DNA of 61,756 bases from assembly GCA_947259175.1 (NCBI GenBank), contig CAMYKW010000024.1, positions 37,951 through 99,706 on the forward strand, read 5' to 3'. The position numbers were made by a program, and so were the translations under genes. Shown here piece by piece: positions 33,921 to 42,987 of this stretch. The stretch comes from an uncultured Gammaproteobacteria bacterium. Lineage in GTDB: Bacteria > Pseudomonadota > Gammaproteobacteria > Arenicellales > JAANXG01. The first letter of the stretch is position 1. Every line of letters begins with the position of its first letter. The notes below the pieces were generated by a model. It was not told the DNA's origin and did no database searches. It was given only the letters and a program-made list of their open reading frames with translations.

Positions 33921-35441
33921 ATGACAGCAAAACTGAAGCCGTTTGCGCTACATCATTTCATCAACGGTAACAAGGTCGCGGGACAAAGCGACCGAAGCGG
34001 CGACGTATACAATCCGGCGACCGGGGAAGTGGCGAAACATGCACCCTTCGCCGACGCGGATGAAGTGCGCACTGCGATCGGCGCCGCGGCTGACGCCTTT
34101 CCGGGATGGTCGCAGACCCCGCCGGCGCAGCGGGCGCAAATCATGTTTGCGTACCGCGATCTGGTGAAAAAGAACATGCAGGAGCTGGCGGAGATCGTAT
34201 CCAGCGAGCACGGCAAGACCATCGACGACGCCAAAGGCTCGATCACCCGCGGCGTAGAGGTGGTGGAATTCGCCTGCGGCATCCCGCAACTGCTCAAGGG
34301 CGAGTACACCCAGGCGGTGTCCACGAACGTGGACAGCTATTCGCTGCGCCAACCGGTGGGCGTGTGCGCGGGGATCACCCCGTTCAACTTCCCGGCGATG
34401 GTGCCGATGTGGATGTTTCCCGTCGCCATCGCCTGCGGCAATACTTTCGTCCTCAAGCCGTCGGAAAAGGATCCGTCCTGTTCCCTGCGCATGGCCGAGT
34501 TGATGCAGGAGGCGGGGCTCCCGGACGGTGTGCTCAATGTGGTGATCGGCGACAAGGAGGCGGTGGACACGCTGCTGACCGACCCGCGCGTGGCCGCGGT
34601 GAGCTTCGTGGGGTCGACACCGGTCGGGGAGTACATTTATCGCACCGGCTGCGCCCACGGCAAGCGGGTCCAGGCGCTATGCGGCGCCAAGAATCACATG
34701 GTGGTGATGCCGGATGCGGACATGGATCAGGTCACCGACGCGGTGATGGGTTCGGCCTACGGCTCGGCGGGTGAACGCTGCATGGCGATTTCGGTGGTGG
34801 TCGCGGTGGGTGACGACACCGCCGACGAGCTGATTTCCCGCCTGGCGCCGCGGGTTCGCGAACTCAAGGTCGGTCCGTATACCGATGCGTCGGCGGAGAT
34901 GGGGCCGCTGGTCACCCCCGATCACCAACAGAAGGTGCGCAACTACGTGGATATCGGCGTCGACGAAGGCGCCGAGCTGGTGGTGGACGGACGGGGGCTG
35001 CGCGTCCCGGGCCACGAGAATGGCGCATTCCTTGGCGGCTGTCTGTTCGACCGGGTTACCCCGCAGATGAAGATCTACCAGGAAGAAATATTCGGCCCGG
35101 TGCTGAGCGTGGTCCGCGCCGAAAATTACGCACGGGCGGTGCAATTGGTCAACGATCACGAGTACGGTAACGGCGCGGCGATCTTCACCCGCGACGGCGA
35201 CTGCGCGCGGGACTTCACCACCCAAATCAAGATCGGCATGGTCGGCGTGAACGTGCCGATACCGGTGCCGGTGGCCTACCACAGCTTCGGCGGTTGGAAG
35301 CGATCGCTGTTCGGCGACCACTTTATACACGGGCCGGAGGGGGTGCGGTTTTACACGCGCATGAAGACCATAACCGCGCGTTGGCCGTCGGGCATCAAGG
35401 ACGGCGCGGTGTTTCATTTCAAGGCAGGCGGCGAGCACTGA
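33921..35441 (+). CDS. mmsA: CoA-acylating (methyl)malonate-semialdehyde dehydrogenase
   Basis: Oxidises malonate semialdehyde or methylmalonate semialdehyde to acetyl-CoA or propionyl-CoA with NAD and CoA. The 506-residue protein has the aldehyde dehydrogenase fold with FVGSTPVGEYIYRTG, LCGAKNHMVVMPDAD and the catalytic Cys in GSAGERCMAISV (about 284), all characteristic of the MmsA subgroup. It ends AYHSFGGWKRSLFGD...FYTRMKTIT. I chose ATG 33921, with a GGGAGACGA site upstream. It matches a beta-alanine route: the aminotransferase would make malonate semialdehyde and this enzyme would convert it to acetyl-CoA. Confidence 0.93.
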   Translation: MTAKLKPFALHHFINGNKVAGQSDRSGDVYNPATGEVAKHAPFADADEVRTAIGAAADAFPGWSQTPPAQRAQIMFAYRDLVKKNMQELAEIVSSEHGKTIDDAKGSITRGVEVVEFACGIPQLLKGEYTQAVSTNVDSYSLRQPVGVCAGITPFNFPAMVPMWMFPVAIACGNTFVLKPSEKDPSCSLRMAELMQEAGLPDGVLNVVIGDKEAVDTLLTDPRVAAVSFVGSTPVGEYIYRTGCAHGKRVQALCGAKNHMVVMPDADMDQVTDAVMGSAYGSAGERCMAISVVVAVGDDTADELISRLAPRVRELKVGPYTDASAEMGPLVTPDHQQKVRNYVDIGVDEGAELVVDGRGLRVPGHENGAFLGGCLFDRVTPQMKIYQEEIFGPVLSVVRAENYARAVQLVNDHEYGNGAAIFTRDGDCARDFTTQIKIGMVGVNVPIPVPVAYHSFGGWKRSLFGDHFIHGPEGVRFYTRMKTITARWPSGIKDGAVFHFKAGGEH

Positions 35442-35599
35442 TCGGCGCAGGATTCCGGGTTCGCATAAAGACCCGGGCGTAACCGACGACCAGGAATACG
35501 GGTCACGGCACGGCCATGCCACCCGTTTGGCTGTTTGCGTTAAAATAGCGCGCCGAGCCCACCTGCCGAACCGGGAATTACAACTGGAAAGTCAAACAG

Positions 35600-36550
35600 A
35601 TGAAAAAATTAACCGCACTTGGATCCGCGATTGTCATGAGTCTCTACGCCGTTTCCGGCGTGGCTGCGGACAGCGGGCATGTGTACCTGGGTCTGGGCGC
35701 CAGCGCGCTGGCGCTGGACAACTCCCGGGTGGTCGATGTGCCCACCAGCTCGCCTGGTCATTCTTCGAAGATGATTTACGGAATGATTGGCTACCAGTTC
35801 GATGGCCTGTGGGCGGTAGACCTGACGCTGGGCACCGATTTCAGCAGCGAGGTGGGTACCGACCAGGCCGCCGTTAATGTCTACAGATTTTTCGGCGATA
35901 AACAATGGAAACCTTATCTCTCGGCTGGACTCAGCGCCTTTGATGTCGACAACGCGACCGACAGCAGCACCCAGCAGATTCAGGGCGGTTTCGGCGTGTC
36001 GGGCGATCTCTCGCATAATTTGGAATTGCGCCTGGGCTATCAGGTGTTCTTCGACTTGGGCGACGAGTCGAATACCGACAAGGCCGTCATGCTGGCGTTG
36101 AATTGGCATTTCCGAGATCCCAAACCCGTCCCGGTAGCGCAGGCCGCGCCTGTGGCGCAGCCCGAGTCCGCACCGCGGCACAAGGAGGTGATCGACACCT
36201 ATGAATTGCTGGTGGAGTTCGATTTTGACAAGTACAACATTCGAAGAATTTACGCACCGCAGTTTGAGAAGATCGCCACAGTGCTCCGGGAAAGTCCGGA
36301 CATCAGCATGACCATCGAAGGTCATACCGACTGGATCGGCACCGATCAGTACAACCAGGGCTTATCCGAGCGCCGCGCCAACGCGGTAAAGAACAAGTTC
36401 ATTCGCGACTACGGCATTGCCGCGAGTCGCATTACCACGCTGGGATTCGGCGAGACGCGTCCGATTGCAGACAACAGATCGTCCGAGGGCCGGCAACGAA
36501 ACCGGCGGGCGATCTCCGTAATCTTACGGCCGCGCATCGTGACGCAGTAG
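35600..36550 (+). CDS. OmpA-family outer membrane protein
   Basis: A 316-residue protein. The signal peptide (MKKLTALGSAIVMSLYAVSG) is cut near VAA (about 22-24). An eight-stranded outer membrane barrel-like N-domain follows to about 175 (GLWAVDLTLGTDFSSEVG; RFFGDKQWKPYLSAGLSAFDV), then a short Pro/Ala-rich linker (PKPVPVAQAAPVAQPESAP). The C-terminal OmpA domain binds peptidoglycan: LLVEFDFDKYNIRR, MTIEGHTDWIGTDQYNQGLSERRANAV and RITTLGFGETRPIADN. It anchors the outer membrane to the wall. It stands alone, followed by a tandem repeat. Confidence 0.93.
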   Translation: MKKLTALGSAIVMSLYAVSGVAADSGHVYLGLGASALALDNSRVVDVPTSSPGHSSKMIYGMIGYQFDGLWAVDLTLGTDFSSEVGTDQAAVNVYRFFGDKQWKPYLSAGLSAFDVDNATDSSTQQIQGGFGVSGDLSHNLELRLGYQVFFDLGDESNTDKAVMLALNWHFRDPKPVPVAQAAPVAQPESAPRHKEVIDTYELLVEFDFDKYNIRRIYAPQFEKIATVLRESPDISMTIEGHTDWIGTDQYNQGLSERRANAVKNKFIRDYGIAASRITTLGFGETRPIADNRSSEGRQRNRRAISVILRPRIVTQ

Positions 36551-36583
36551 TGATACGATACGCCTGTGGGGCAGTCGTCCCGA

Positions 36584-36885
36584 GATCCGCAGGGCCGAAG
36601 CACCCTATCGACCTGGATCACGTCTCAACGTTACGTTCGCACAATTGTCCGCTGGGGAAGATCCTTCGCTGCGCTCAGGATGACAAGCTGCTCTTTGCCG
36701 GCGACATGTTGTCATCCTGAGATCCGCAGGGCCGAAGCATCCTATCGACCTGGATCACGTCTCAACGTTACGTTCCCACAATTGTCCGCTGTGGAAGATC
36801 CTTCGCTGCGCTCAGGATGACAAGCTGCTCGTTGCCGGCGATACGCTGTCATCCTGAGGTCCGCAGGGCCGAAGGATCTTAATCA
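36584..36885. repeat. 137-bp tandem repeat, two full copies plus a partial third
   Basis: Units begin at 36584, 36721 and 36858, each opening GATCCGCAGGGCCGAAG (GGTCCGC in the third), with about ten differences between the first two. Within each unit GATCCTTCGCTGCGCTCAGG and the start of the next unit (CATCCTGAGATCCGCAGG) are inverted repeats, so each boundary can fold into a hairpin. This AGGATC-containing type of palindrome is common as an interspersed repeat in bacterial genomes. It lies between the OmpA gene and the CoA-transferase gene, whose 3' ends converge here. Confidence 0.9.
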
Positions 36886-36899
36886 TGCATCGCACGATG

Positions 36900-38084
36900 C
36901 TATATCACCAACTCCGCCTCGAACCGGGCGATGTCATCGTCTCGATAGCCGAGGGTGCGCAGGATCTCATGATTGTGCTCGCCCACCGCCGGCACCGCGT
37001 CCATCCGCACGTCGGTGCCTTGCATCACCACCGGCGGCAGCAGCGCCTGCAGCGGGCCTGCCGGTGAGCCGATGGTGCGCCAGCGGTCGCGGGCGCGCAG
37101 CTGCGGGTGATCCCAGAATTCCTGCATGGTGTTGATGCGCGCGTTGGCGATTTTCGCCGCGTCCAGGCGCGCAATCACTTCCGTCGCCGAAAGCTGACTG
37201 AAGGCCGCGGCGATGTATCCATCCATCTCCTCGCGGTTGGCGACGCGCTGCGAGTTGCCGCAAAACCGATCGTCGCCGGCGAGCTCGGGCTTGCGTATCA
37301 CTTGCTGACAGAACCCCTGCCATTCGCGCTCATTCTGTATGCCCAGCATCACCCACTGTTGGTCGCCGGTGGCATACGGCCCATAGGGGGCGATGGTCGC
37401 GTGGCTCAAACCGGTGCGCGGCGGCGCGCTGCCGCCATAGGCCGTGTAGTAGGCGGGATAGCCCATCCATTCGCCCAGCGCGTCAAACAGCGACACGTCG
37501 AGCAGCGTCCCGCGGCCGCTTTTTTCACGCTGATACAAAGCGGTCAGAATGCCGCTGTAGGCGTACATGCCGGCGGCGATGTCGGCGATGGAAACGCCCA
37601 CCTTGGCCATCCCGGCAGCGCTGCCGGTGGTGGACACCACGCCGGTCTCGCACTGCACCAGCAGGTCGTAGGCCTTCTTGTGTTCGTAGGGCCCGCCTTT
37701 TCCATAACCCGAGATGTTGCACTGGATCAGGCGCGGATAATGTTGCGCCAGTTCGGTCGCGTCCAGGCCCGCCCGCGCCGCCGCGCCGGGCGCCAGGTTT
37801 TGCACCAGCACGTCCGCCCGCGCGATCAAGCGCCGCAGCACCTCACTCGCCAGCGGATGTTTGATGTCCAGGGTGAAACTCTTTTTCGACCGGTTGAGCC
37901 ACACGAAGTGGCTCGACAGGCCGTGCACGGTTTCGTCGTAGTAGCGCGCGAAATCGCCGCCCCCCGGCCGCTCGATCTTGATCACCACGGCGCCGAGGTC
38001 GGCGAGTTGGCGCGTCGCGAACGGCGCGGACACCGCCTGCTCCAGTGACACCACGGTGACGCCGTCCAGGGGCAGCATGGTCAA
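36900..38084 (-). CDS. CaiB/BaiF family III CoA-transferase
   Basis: A 394-residue class III CoA-transferase that moves CoA between acids, or onto an acid from an acyl-CoA. Family features are PLDGVTVVSLEQAVSAPFATRQLADLGAVVIKIERPGGGDFAR and the catalytic Asp in GVSIADIAAGMYAYSG (about 168). Its start overlaps the acyl-CoA dehydrogenase stop by four bases (ATGA). Last gene of the four-gene operon; presumably it makes the CoA thioester used by the other enzymes. The substrate cannot be inferred. Confidence 0.9.
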   Translation of the reverse strand: MTMLPLDGVTVVSLEQAVSAPFATRQLADLGAVVIKIERPGGGDFARYYDETVHGLSSHFVWLNRSKKSFTLDIKHPLASEVLRRLIARADVLVQNLAPGAAARAGLDATELAQHYPRLIQCNISGYGKGGPYEHKKAYDLLVQCETGVVSTTGSAAGMAKVGVSIADIAAGMYAYSGILTALYQREKSGRGTLLDVSLFDALGEWMGYPAYYTAYGGSAPPRTGLSHATIAPYGPYATGDQQWVMLGIQNEREWQGFCQQVIRKPELAGDDRFCGNSQRVANREEMDGYIAAAFSQLSATEVIARLDAAKIANARINTMQEFWDHPQLRARDRWRTIGSPAGPLQALLPPVVMQGTDVRMDAVPAVGEHNHEILRTLGYRDDDIARFEAELVI

Positions 38085-39238
38085 AACGACCTCGGCAGAC
38101 CGAGTATGTGCTCCGCGATATAAGACAGAATCAGATTCGTGGAGATCGGCGCCACCTGGAACAAACGCGTCTCGCGAAACTTCCGCTCTACGTCATACTC
38201 GCTGGCGAAGCCATAACCGCCATGGGTTTGCAGCGCGGCATTGGCGGCCTCCCATGACGCATCGGCGGCCAATAATTTGGCCATGTTGGCCTCGGCGCCG
38301 CAGGCAACACCGCCGTCGAACATTTCCGCGGCGCGATAGCGCATCAGGTCGGCGGCGCGTAGATGGGCATAGGCGCGGGCCAGGGGAAACTGGATCCCCT
38401 GGTTTTGGCCGATGGGCCGATCAAATACGACCCGTTCCCGCGCATAGCCGGCGGCGCGTTCGACAAACCAGTCGCCGTCCCCGACGCACTCCGCGGCAAT
38501 CAGGATGCGCTCCGCGTTCAAGCCGTCGAGCAGGTAGCGAAATCCTCTGCCCTCCTCACCAATCAAGCTGTCGCCCGGAATTTCGAGATCGTCGAAATAC
38601 AACTCGTTGGTTTCGTGGTTGATCATGGTATCGATCGGTATCACCGTCAGGCCGTCGCCGACGGCCTGACGCAGATCGACCAGAAACACGGACAGGCCCT
38701 CGGTTTTTTTGGCGACTTGATCCATCGGGGTGGTGCGCGCGAACAACAGCATCAAATCTGAATGCTGCACCCGCGACGTCCACACCTTCTGGCCGTTGAC
38801 GATGTAGCGCTCGCCGCTGCGGACCGCGGTGGTGCGGATCTTGGTGGTGTCGGTGCCGGCACTCGGCTCGGTGACGGCAAAGGCCTGCAGCCGCAGTTCA
38901 CCACTGGCGATCCCCGGCAGGTAACGTTGCTTCTGCTGTTCCGAACCGTGGCGCAGCACGGTGCCCATGGTATACATCTGCGCATGACAGGCGGCGGCGT
39001 TCCCCCCACAGCGGTTGATCTGCTCGAGGATCACCGACGCCTCGGTGATGCCCAGACCGGCGCCGCCATAGCGCTCCGGGATCAATGCCGCCAACCATCC
39101 GGCCTCGGTCAAGGCGTGAACAAACTCCTCCGGATACAGGCGTTCGCGATCGGTGCGGCGCCAATACTCATCGGGGTAGCGACGACACAAATCACTCACC
39201 GGATCGCGCAGTTCATTGTAATCCACCGGTGCGCTCAC
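38081..39238 (-). CDS. Acyl-CoA dehydrogenase
   Basis: A 385-residue flavoprotein that oxidises an acyl-CoA to the enoyl-CoA. It has AFAVTEPSAGTDTTKIRTTA (FAD-binding), GQKVWTSRVQHSDLMLLFARTT, RVVFDRPIGQNQGIQFPLA and the C-terminal QTHGGYGFASEYDVERKFRETRLFQVAPIS. The residue at the usual base position is a Gly-rich GGYGF rather than a clear Glu, so the base may come from the alternative position. I chose the GTG at 39238 because it overlaps the PrpD stop by four bases (GTGA); a longer frame runs back into that gene. Confidence 0.9.
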   Translation of the reverse strand: MSAPVDYNELRDPVSDLCRRYPDEYWRRTDRERLYPEEFVHALTEAGWLAALIPERYGGAGLGITEASVILEQINRCGGNAAACHAQMYTMGTVLRHGSEQQKQRYLPGIASGELRLQAFAVTEPSAGTDTTKIRTTAVRSGERYIVNGQKVWTSRVQHSDLMLLFARTTPMDQVAKKTEGLSVFLVDLRQAVGDGLTVIPIDTMINHETNELYFDDLEIPGDSLIGEEGRGFRYLLDGLNAERILIAAECVGDGDWFVERAAGYARERVVFDRPIGQNQGIQFPLARAYAHLRAADLMRYRAAEMFDGGVACGAEANMAKLLAADASWEAANAALQTHGGYGFASEYDVERKFRETRLFQVAPISTNLILSYIAEHILGLPRSF

Positions 39239-40650
39239 CGCAGCGCCCCGGTCGCGTCTTTCCCGGCGCGCACCGCGGCGCCCCCACTGAATATCGTTGG
39301 GATGCTTTGCAGATGCCGCAGGTTCCACGCCAGTTCGATGATGTCGTGCATCTCATCGGGCGTTAGCGCCTGCCGGAAGGCCGCCAGCCGCAGCGCCTTG
39401 TCCTCCAGTTCGGATCGCGTGAGCGGATTGTCCGGGTCCCCTTTGGGCGCGTCGACACGCATCTCAAGGGACCGCCCATCGTCAGTCGTCACCTTGACTT
39501 GTCCGAGCCAGCGTCGCGGATAGGCGGCATCGATTTGCGGGTCATAGACCATGACCACCCGCCGGCGCCAATCTGCAAGCACCGGGTCGCGCAACGCCGC
39601 GTCGTTGAAGTCCTCGACTGCAGCGTGGCCACGCACCGCGATCAACGCCAATACGAATCCCATGCAAAATTTTGCCTGATGCACGGTATTCGGCGCCGTG
39701 ACCGGCCCCAGCACATCGATGGCCGCTTGATGGACATGGGCCTCGACCCGGGCGATGTCCCGGCACGCCAAGCCTTCGCGACGCATCAGCAGGTAAAGCG
39801 CGTCGGCGGCGGGGTGCGTGTGACGGCACGAGGCGTGAAACTTGAAAGACGTCTCGGTCAGCGCCCAGCGCCGCCCCAACCGGTCTGCGAGGCGCGCAGG
39901 ATCGGCATCCACCGACATCCCCGCCGCCAGGCCCTGTGCACCGGTCAGTATCCGGTGCGCCCCGGTAAACCCGTCGGCGGCGAGATACGCGGACAGCATG
40001 CCGTCGGCGGCGGCCTTCGCGGTGTGGAGCTGCTTGGAATCCGCACCCTCGCGCAAGAACTCCCACAGACCCGCAGCCTGGGTCCCGGCGTTACCCAGCG
40101 TGTGCAGCATGGTGTCCGCGTCGACGTTCAGCAAACGCGCCACCGCGGCGGCGGCGGCCAACGTGCCTGCGGTGCCGGTGGTGTGAAATACACGATAGTG
40201 GGAGCGGCCGAGAAACTCCCCGATACGGACGCCTGCCTCATATCCTGCGGCGGCGGCGGTAATGAGATCCGCGCCGCTGGCGCCGATCGACTGCCCCGCG
40301 GCCAACACCGCCGGGAATATCACCGTGCCCGGATGCAGCACCGAACCGTTGTGGACGTCGTCCTGCTCCACGACGTGGGAACTGGCCGCGTTAACCAACG
40401 CCGCGAACCAAGGCGAGGTGCGGCGCCGCGATACCAGGATCTCGCTGGGCCCGGTCGCGGGGCCCATGGTCGCGGCGAAGCGCTCCAATGCGGCCACCGG
40501 GCGCGCCGCCTTCCCCGCCACCGCCGAGGCGACCCAATCCAGAAACAATTCCTCGGAGCGCGCCACTACCGCTTCGGGCAGGTCCGCGAAGTCCAGATTC
40601 GCGAGAAACTCCGCCAGCTCCCGCGTTGCATCTCGTGTGTCTTCGCTCAT
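39235..40650 (-). CDS. MmgE/PrpD family protein
   Basis: A 471-residue MmgE/PrpD-fold protein. The family includes 2-methylcitrate dehydratase and cis-aconitate decarboxylase. Typical segments are FLDWVASAVAGKAARPVAALERFA, SSHVVEQDDVHNGSVLHPGTVIFPAVLAAGQ, FKFHASCRHTHPAADALY and VTTDDGRSLEMRVDAPKGDPDNPLTRSELEDKAL. Whether it is a dehydratase, decarboxylase or isomerase here is unknown. It overlaps MaoC upstream and the acyl-CoA dehydrogenase downstream by four bases each. Confidence 0.88.
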   Translation of the reverse strand: MSEDTRDATRELAEFLANLDFADLPEAVVARSEELFLDWVASAVAGKAARPVAALERFAATMGPATGPSEILVSRRRTSPWFAALVNAASSHVVEQDDVHNGSVLHPGTVIFPAVLAAGQSIGASGADLITAAAAGYEAGVRIGEFLGRSHYRVFHTTGTAGTLAAAAAVARLLNVDADTMLHTLGNAGTQAAGLWEFLREGADSKQLHTAKAAADGMLSAYLAADGFTGAHRILTGAQGLAAGMSVDADPARLADRLGRRWALTETSFKFHASCRHTHPAADALYLLMRREGLACRDIARVEAHVHQAAIDVLGPVTAPNTVHQAKFCMGFVLALIAVRGHAAVEDFNDAALRDPVLADWRRRVVMVYDPQIDAAYPRRWLGQVKVTTDDGRSLEMRVDAPKGDPDNPLTRSELEDKALRLAAFRQALTPDEMHDIIELAWNLRHLQSIPTIFSGGAAVRAGKDATGALR

Positions 40651-41153
40651 GCCTTGCTGTTCGGTTCGTGCCGTGGAATCTGCGGGGCAAAGTCCCGTTT
40701 GTACACCATCAGTGTGCGCTCGAAACTGATCACCACCTTCCCGTCCTGGTTATAACCGGTGGTTTTGACCGTGATGATACCTATGTTCGGCCGCGACTTG
40801 GACTCGCGCTTACTCAACACCTCTGATTGCGAATAGACAGTGTCGCCCTCAAACACAGGGTTAGGCAGCTTGACCGCATCCCAGCCTAGATTGGCAAACA
40901 CGTTTTGCGAGATATCGGTAACACTTTGTCCGGTTACCAGCGCCAATGTGAACGTCGAGTCGACCAGCGGTTGGCCGAATTCAGTCTGCTTCGCATAGTG
41001 ATGATCGAAGTGAATCGGCGCCGTATTCTGGGTCAGCAGGGTAAACCATATGTTGTCCGTAGTGGTTACGGTGCGTCCGAGTGGATGGCGGTATACATCG
41101 CCGACCTCGAAATCCTCGAAAAACCGCCCCCGCCAACCTTCCTTCACTGCCAT
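40647..41153 (-). CDS. MaoC-like hydratase (itaconyl/mesaconyl-CoA hydratase type)
   Basis: A 168-residue hot-dog-fold hydratase. The N-terminus GRFFEDFEVGDVYRHPLGRTVTTTDNIWFTLLTQNTAPIHFD carries the hydratase motif and resembles the itaconyl-CoA/mesaconyl-CoA hydratase subgroup. I chose ATG 41153, which has GGGAG eight bases upstream; a TTG at 41168 is less likely. It is the first of four genes joined by ATGA or GTGA overlaps, so all four are probably translated together on one branched or dicarboxylic acyl-CoA pathway. Confidence 0.87.
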   Translation of the reverse strand: MAVKEGWRGRFFEDFEVGDVYRHPLGRTVTTTDNIWFTLLTQNTAPIHFDHHYAKQTEFGQPLVDSTFTLALVTGQSVTDISQNVFANLGWDAVKLPNPVFEGDTVYSQSEVLSKRESKSRPNIGIITVKTTGYNQDGKVVISFERTLMVYKRDFAPQIPRHEPNSKA

Positions 41154-41213
41154 ATCGTTCACTCCCAAATAATGGTCAACAAGAATTTTAGATACCGCAT
41201 GACGCCCGCGGAT

Positions 41214-42059
41214 TTACGCGCGGCGCGCGATGGCGGACTCCAGCAGCGACAAAAAGTCATTGTCGTCACGAACCTGCGAGATCTCCGCGGAGGTGACAGT
41301 ATAACCGTGCGGCCCGGCGATGGACTCATAACGTGGAACCCGGGCATGGAACAAACGTGGAAACACCCAGCGCGTAAAATCATCCGGGTCGATGTCATCG
41401 TGGCTGCTCAGTCCATGACTCTCGAGATACACGCTCAATTGCTTTTGCAAAAAGGCGGGCCGGTAGTAGAGCGGCTTGGGATCGGCTTCAGCGCGTTTGA
41501 TCAACTCCGCTTCGTCCTCGGCAGTTACCTGGATATAAAGAATCAGAGTGTTCTCGATCAGCACGTGCATGGAGTCGGGATCCTCCAACTCGCATAAGCT
41601 GCCACCGACGTCATTGACAAAGTTCTTGTATCCATAGATCTGCCGCGCCTTGCGTATGAAATCCGGCACGTCCTTCATCGCCGCGATTTCCCCCTGGCGA
41701 TAAAGCTCCTGTCTCCGCTTAAACTCATCGATGGGCAGGCCGCCTTTGCGCGGATCCCCGGGTTTGCCGACAAAGCTCAGCACCGCCTCCAGATTGTCCA
41801 CGGTAATGTTGTGACCGATGTAAATCGAGTCGGAACGCAGCAGCTCGCGCAAAAACGGCATACCCATCGCCTGCTGCTTGATATTGTCGACTATCGGTTC
41901 GTCCAGATAACGGGTGCCGATACGGTAATCTCCGGAGTAGTGAAACCAGTCATGGCGGCGCAGGATGGTCGAAAGGTAGGTCTTGCCGACACCGGACATA
42001 CCCAGCAGGGTAATGCTCTTATTCGTCCAGTTATTGAATTCGTCAACGCTCAGTTTCAT
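41214..42059 (-). CDS. P-loop ATPase of unknown role
   Basis: A 281-residue cytoplasmic protein with a Walker A (LLGMSGVGKTYLSTILRR, about 18-35) like nucleotide and shikimate kinases, and a conserved ending WVFPRLFHARVPRYESIAGPHGYTVTSAEI. Similar proteins without an assigned function occur in several proteobacteria. It is the gene before MaoC on the same strand, 60 bases upstream, and follows the DMT transporter (22 bases). Whether it belongs to the acyl-CoA operon is uncertain. Confidence 0.75.
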   Translation of the reverse strand: MKLSVDEFNNWTNKSITLLGMSGVGKTYLSTILRRHDWFHYSGDYRIGTRYLDEPIVDNIKQQAMGMPFLRELLRSDSIYIGHNITVDNLEAVLSFVGKPGDPRKGGLPIDEFKRRQELYRQGEIAAMKDVPDFIRKARQIYGYKNFVNDVGGSLCELEDPDSMHVLIENTLILYIQVTAEDEAELIKRAEADPKPLYYRPAFLQKQLSVYLESHGLSSHDDIDPDDFTRWVFPRLFHARVPRYESIAGPHGYTVTSAEISQVRDDNDFLSLLESAIARRA

Positions 42060-42081
42060 GGCAACAGTTTTTCCAGCGGTT

Positions 42082-42987
42082 TCAATCGGTCACTGCTGCG
42101 GTTCGCATGGATCTATTACCGAGATGCTGCAATACGTTTCCCGCCACGATAAACACCAGCCCGACCAGCGTTGAGGTCAGGATCTCTTCGCCGAGAAGAA
42201 AATGAATAAAGATCAGCGACAAAAATGGGGAAAAGAAAATTAGGTTCGCGACACTGGCGGTGGTACGTGCCAGTCGCAGCGCACCCAGCCACAGCACGAA
42301 AGCTACGCTCATCTCAAACAGTCCCACGTAAACCGCGCCCACCAATCCGGCCATATGCTCGACACGGATTTCGGAAGTCAGGACTACCGCCAGGAATGCC
42401 AACGGTAGGCCGAACAGAAAATTCAAAAATAAACTTGTCACCGGGTCTTTCCGGTTCTTGGTATTGTAAATCCAGTACAGCGCCCAAATCACCGTGCTGC
42501 CAAGCGCCAGCGCCACCCCGACGCCGTTGCTGAACCGCAGCGACAATGGATCTCCATGGGTGGAAATAATGACAACGCCCAGGTAGCTGATCAAGATCGC
42601 TATCAGCTGAGCGGCGGCAATGCGCTGCTTGAGCAAGGGGATGGACAATAGGGTGAGGGTAATCGCCCATGTGTAATTCAGCGGCTGCGCTTCCTGGGCC
42701 GGTAGCAGATCGTAGGCGCGGAACAGCACCAGGTAATACAGAAAGGGATTCAACATTCCCAGGAGCGCCGATTTCAGCAGGTCACGGCGGGAATACGCAC
42801 GCAGCAGATGGATCTTTTTCTGAACGAGCAGGATGGCGAACAAGGCAAACACCGACACCAGGTTGGCGAAAAACAACAGCTGGATCGGGTCCATATGGCG
42901 AAGCGATAATTTAAACGCTGACGCAACCGTCGACCACAATAGCACCGTCATGGCAGCGAGCAAGTAGGCCTTGTGTTGATTGGTCAT
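42082..42987 (-). CDS. EamA/DMT-family transporter
   Basis: A 301-residue inner-membrane protein of about ten helices in two EamA repeats (KAYLLAAMTVLLWSTVASAFKLSL; STVIWALYWIYNTKNRKDP; FEMSVAFVLWLGALRLARTTASVANLIFFSPFLSL). I chose ATG 42987; the frame is open for 46 more codons without membrane character. The substrate is unknown. It lies 22 bases upstream of the ATPase gene on the same strand, so the two are probably co-transcribed. Confidence 0.9.
   Translation of the reverse strand: MTNQHKAYLLAAMTVLLWSTVASAFKLSLRHMDPIQLLFFANLVSVFALFAILLVQKKIHLLRAYSRRDLLKSALLGMLNPFLYYLVLFRAYDLLPAQEAQPLNYTWAITLTLLSIPLLKQRIAAAQLIAILISYLGVVIISTHGDPLSLRFSNGVGVALALGSTVIWALYWIYNTKNRKDPVTSLFLNFLFGLPLAFLAVVLTSEIRVEHMAGLVGAVYVGLFEMSVAFVLWLGALRLARTTASVANLIFFSPFLSLIFIHFLLGEEILTSTLVGLVFIVAGNVLQHLGNRSMRTAAVTD

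Noticed and set aside
36584-36885. Possible CRISPR-like repeat array
   Set aside because: Only two full 137-bp units with no unique spacers between short repeats and no cas genes; it is a plain tandem repeat with palindromes.
37107-38048. Plus-strand open frame of 313 codons over the CoA-transferase gene
   Set aside because: Antisense shadow of a well-supported enzyme gene.
39499-40755. Plus-strand open frame of 418 codons across the PrpD gene
   Set aside because: Antisense to the PrpD gene, rich in Arg/Gly/His without motifs, and the opposite frame has clear family signatures.
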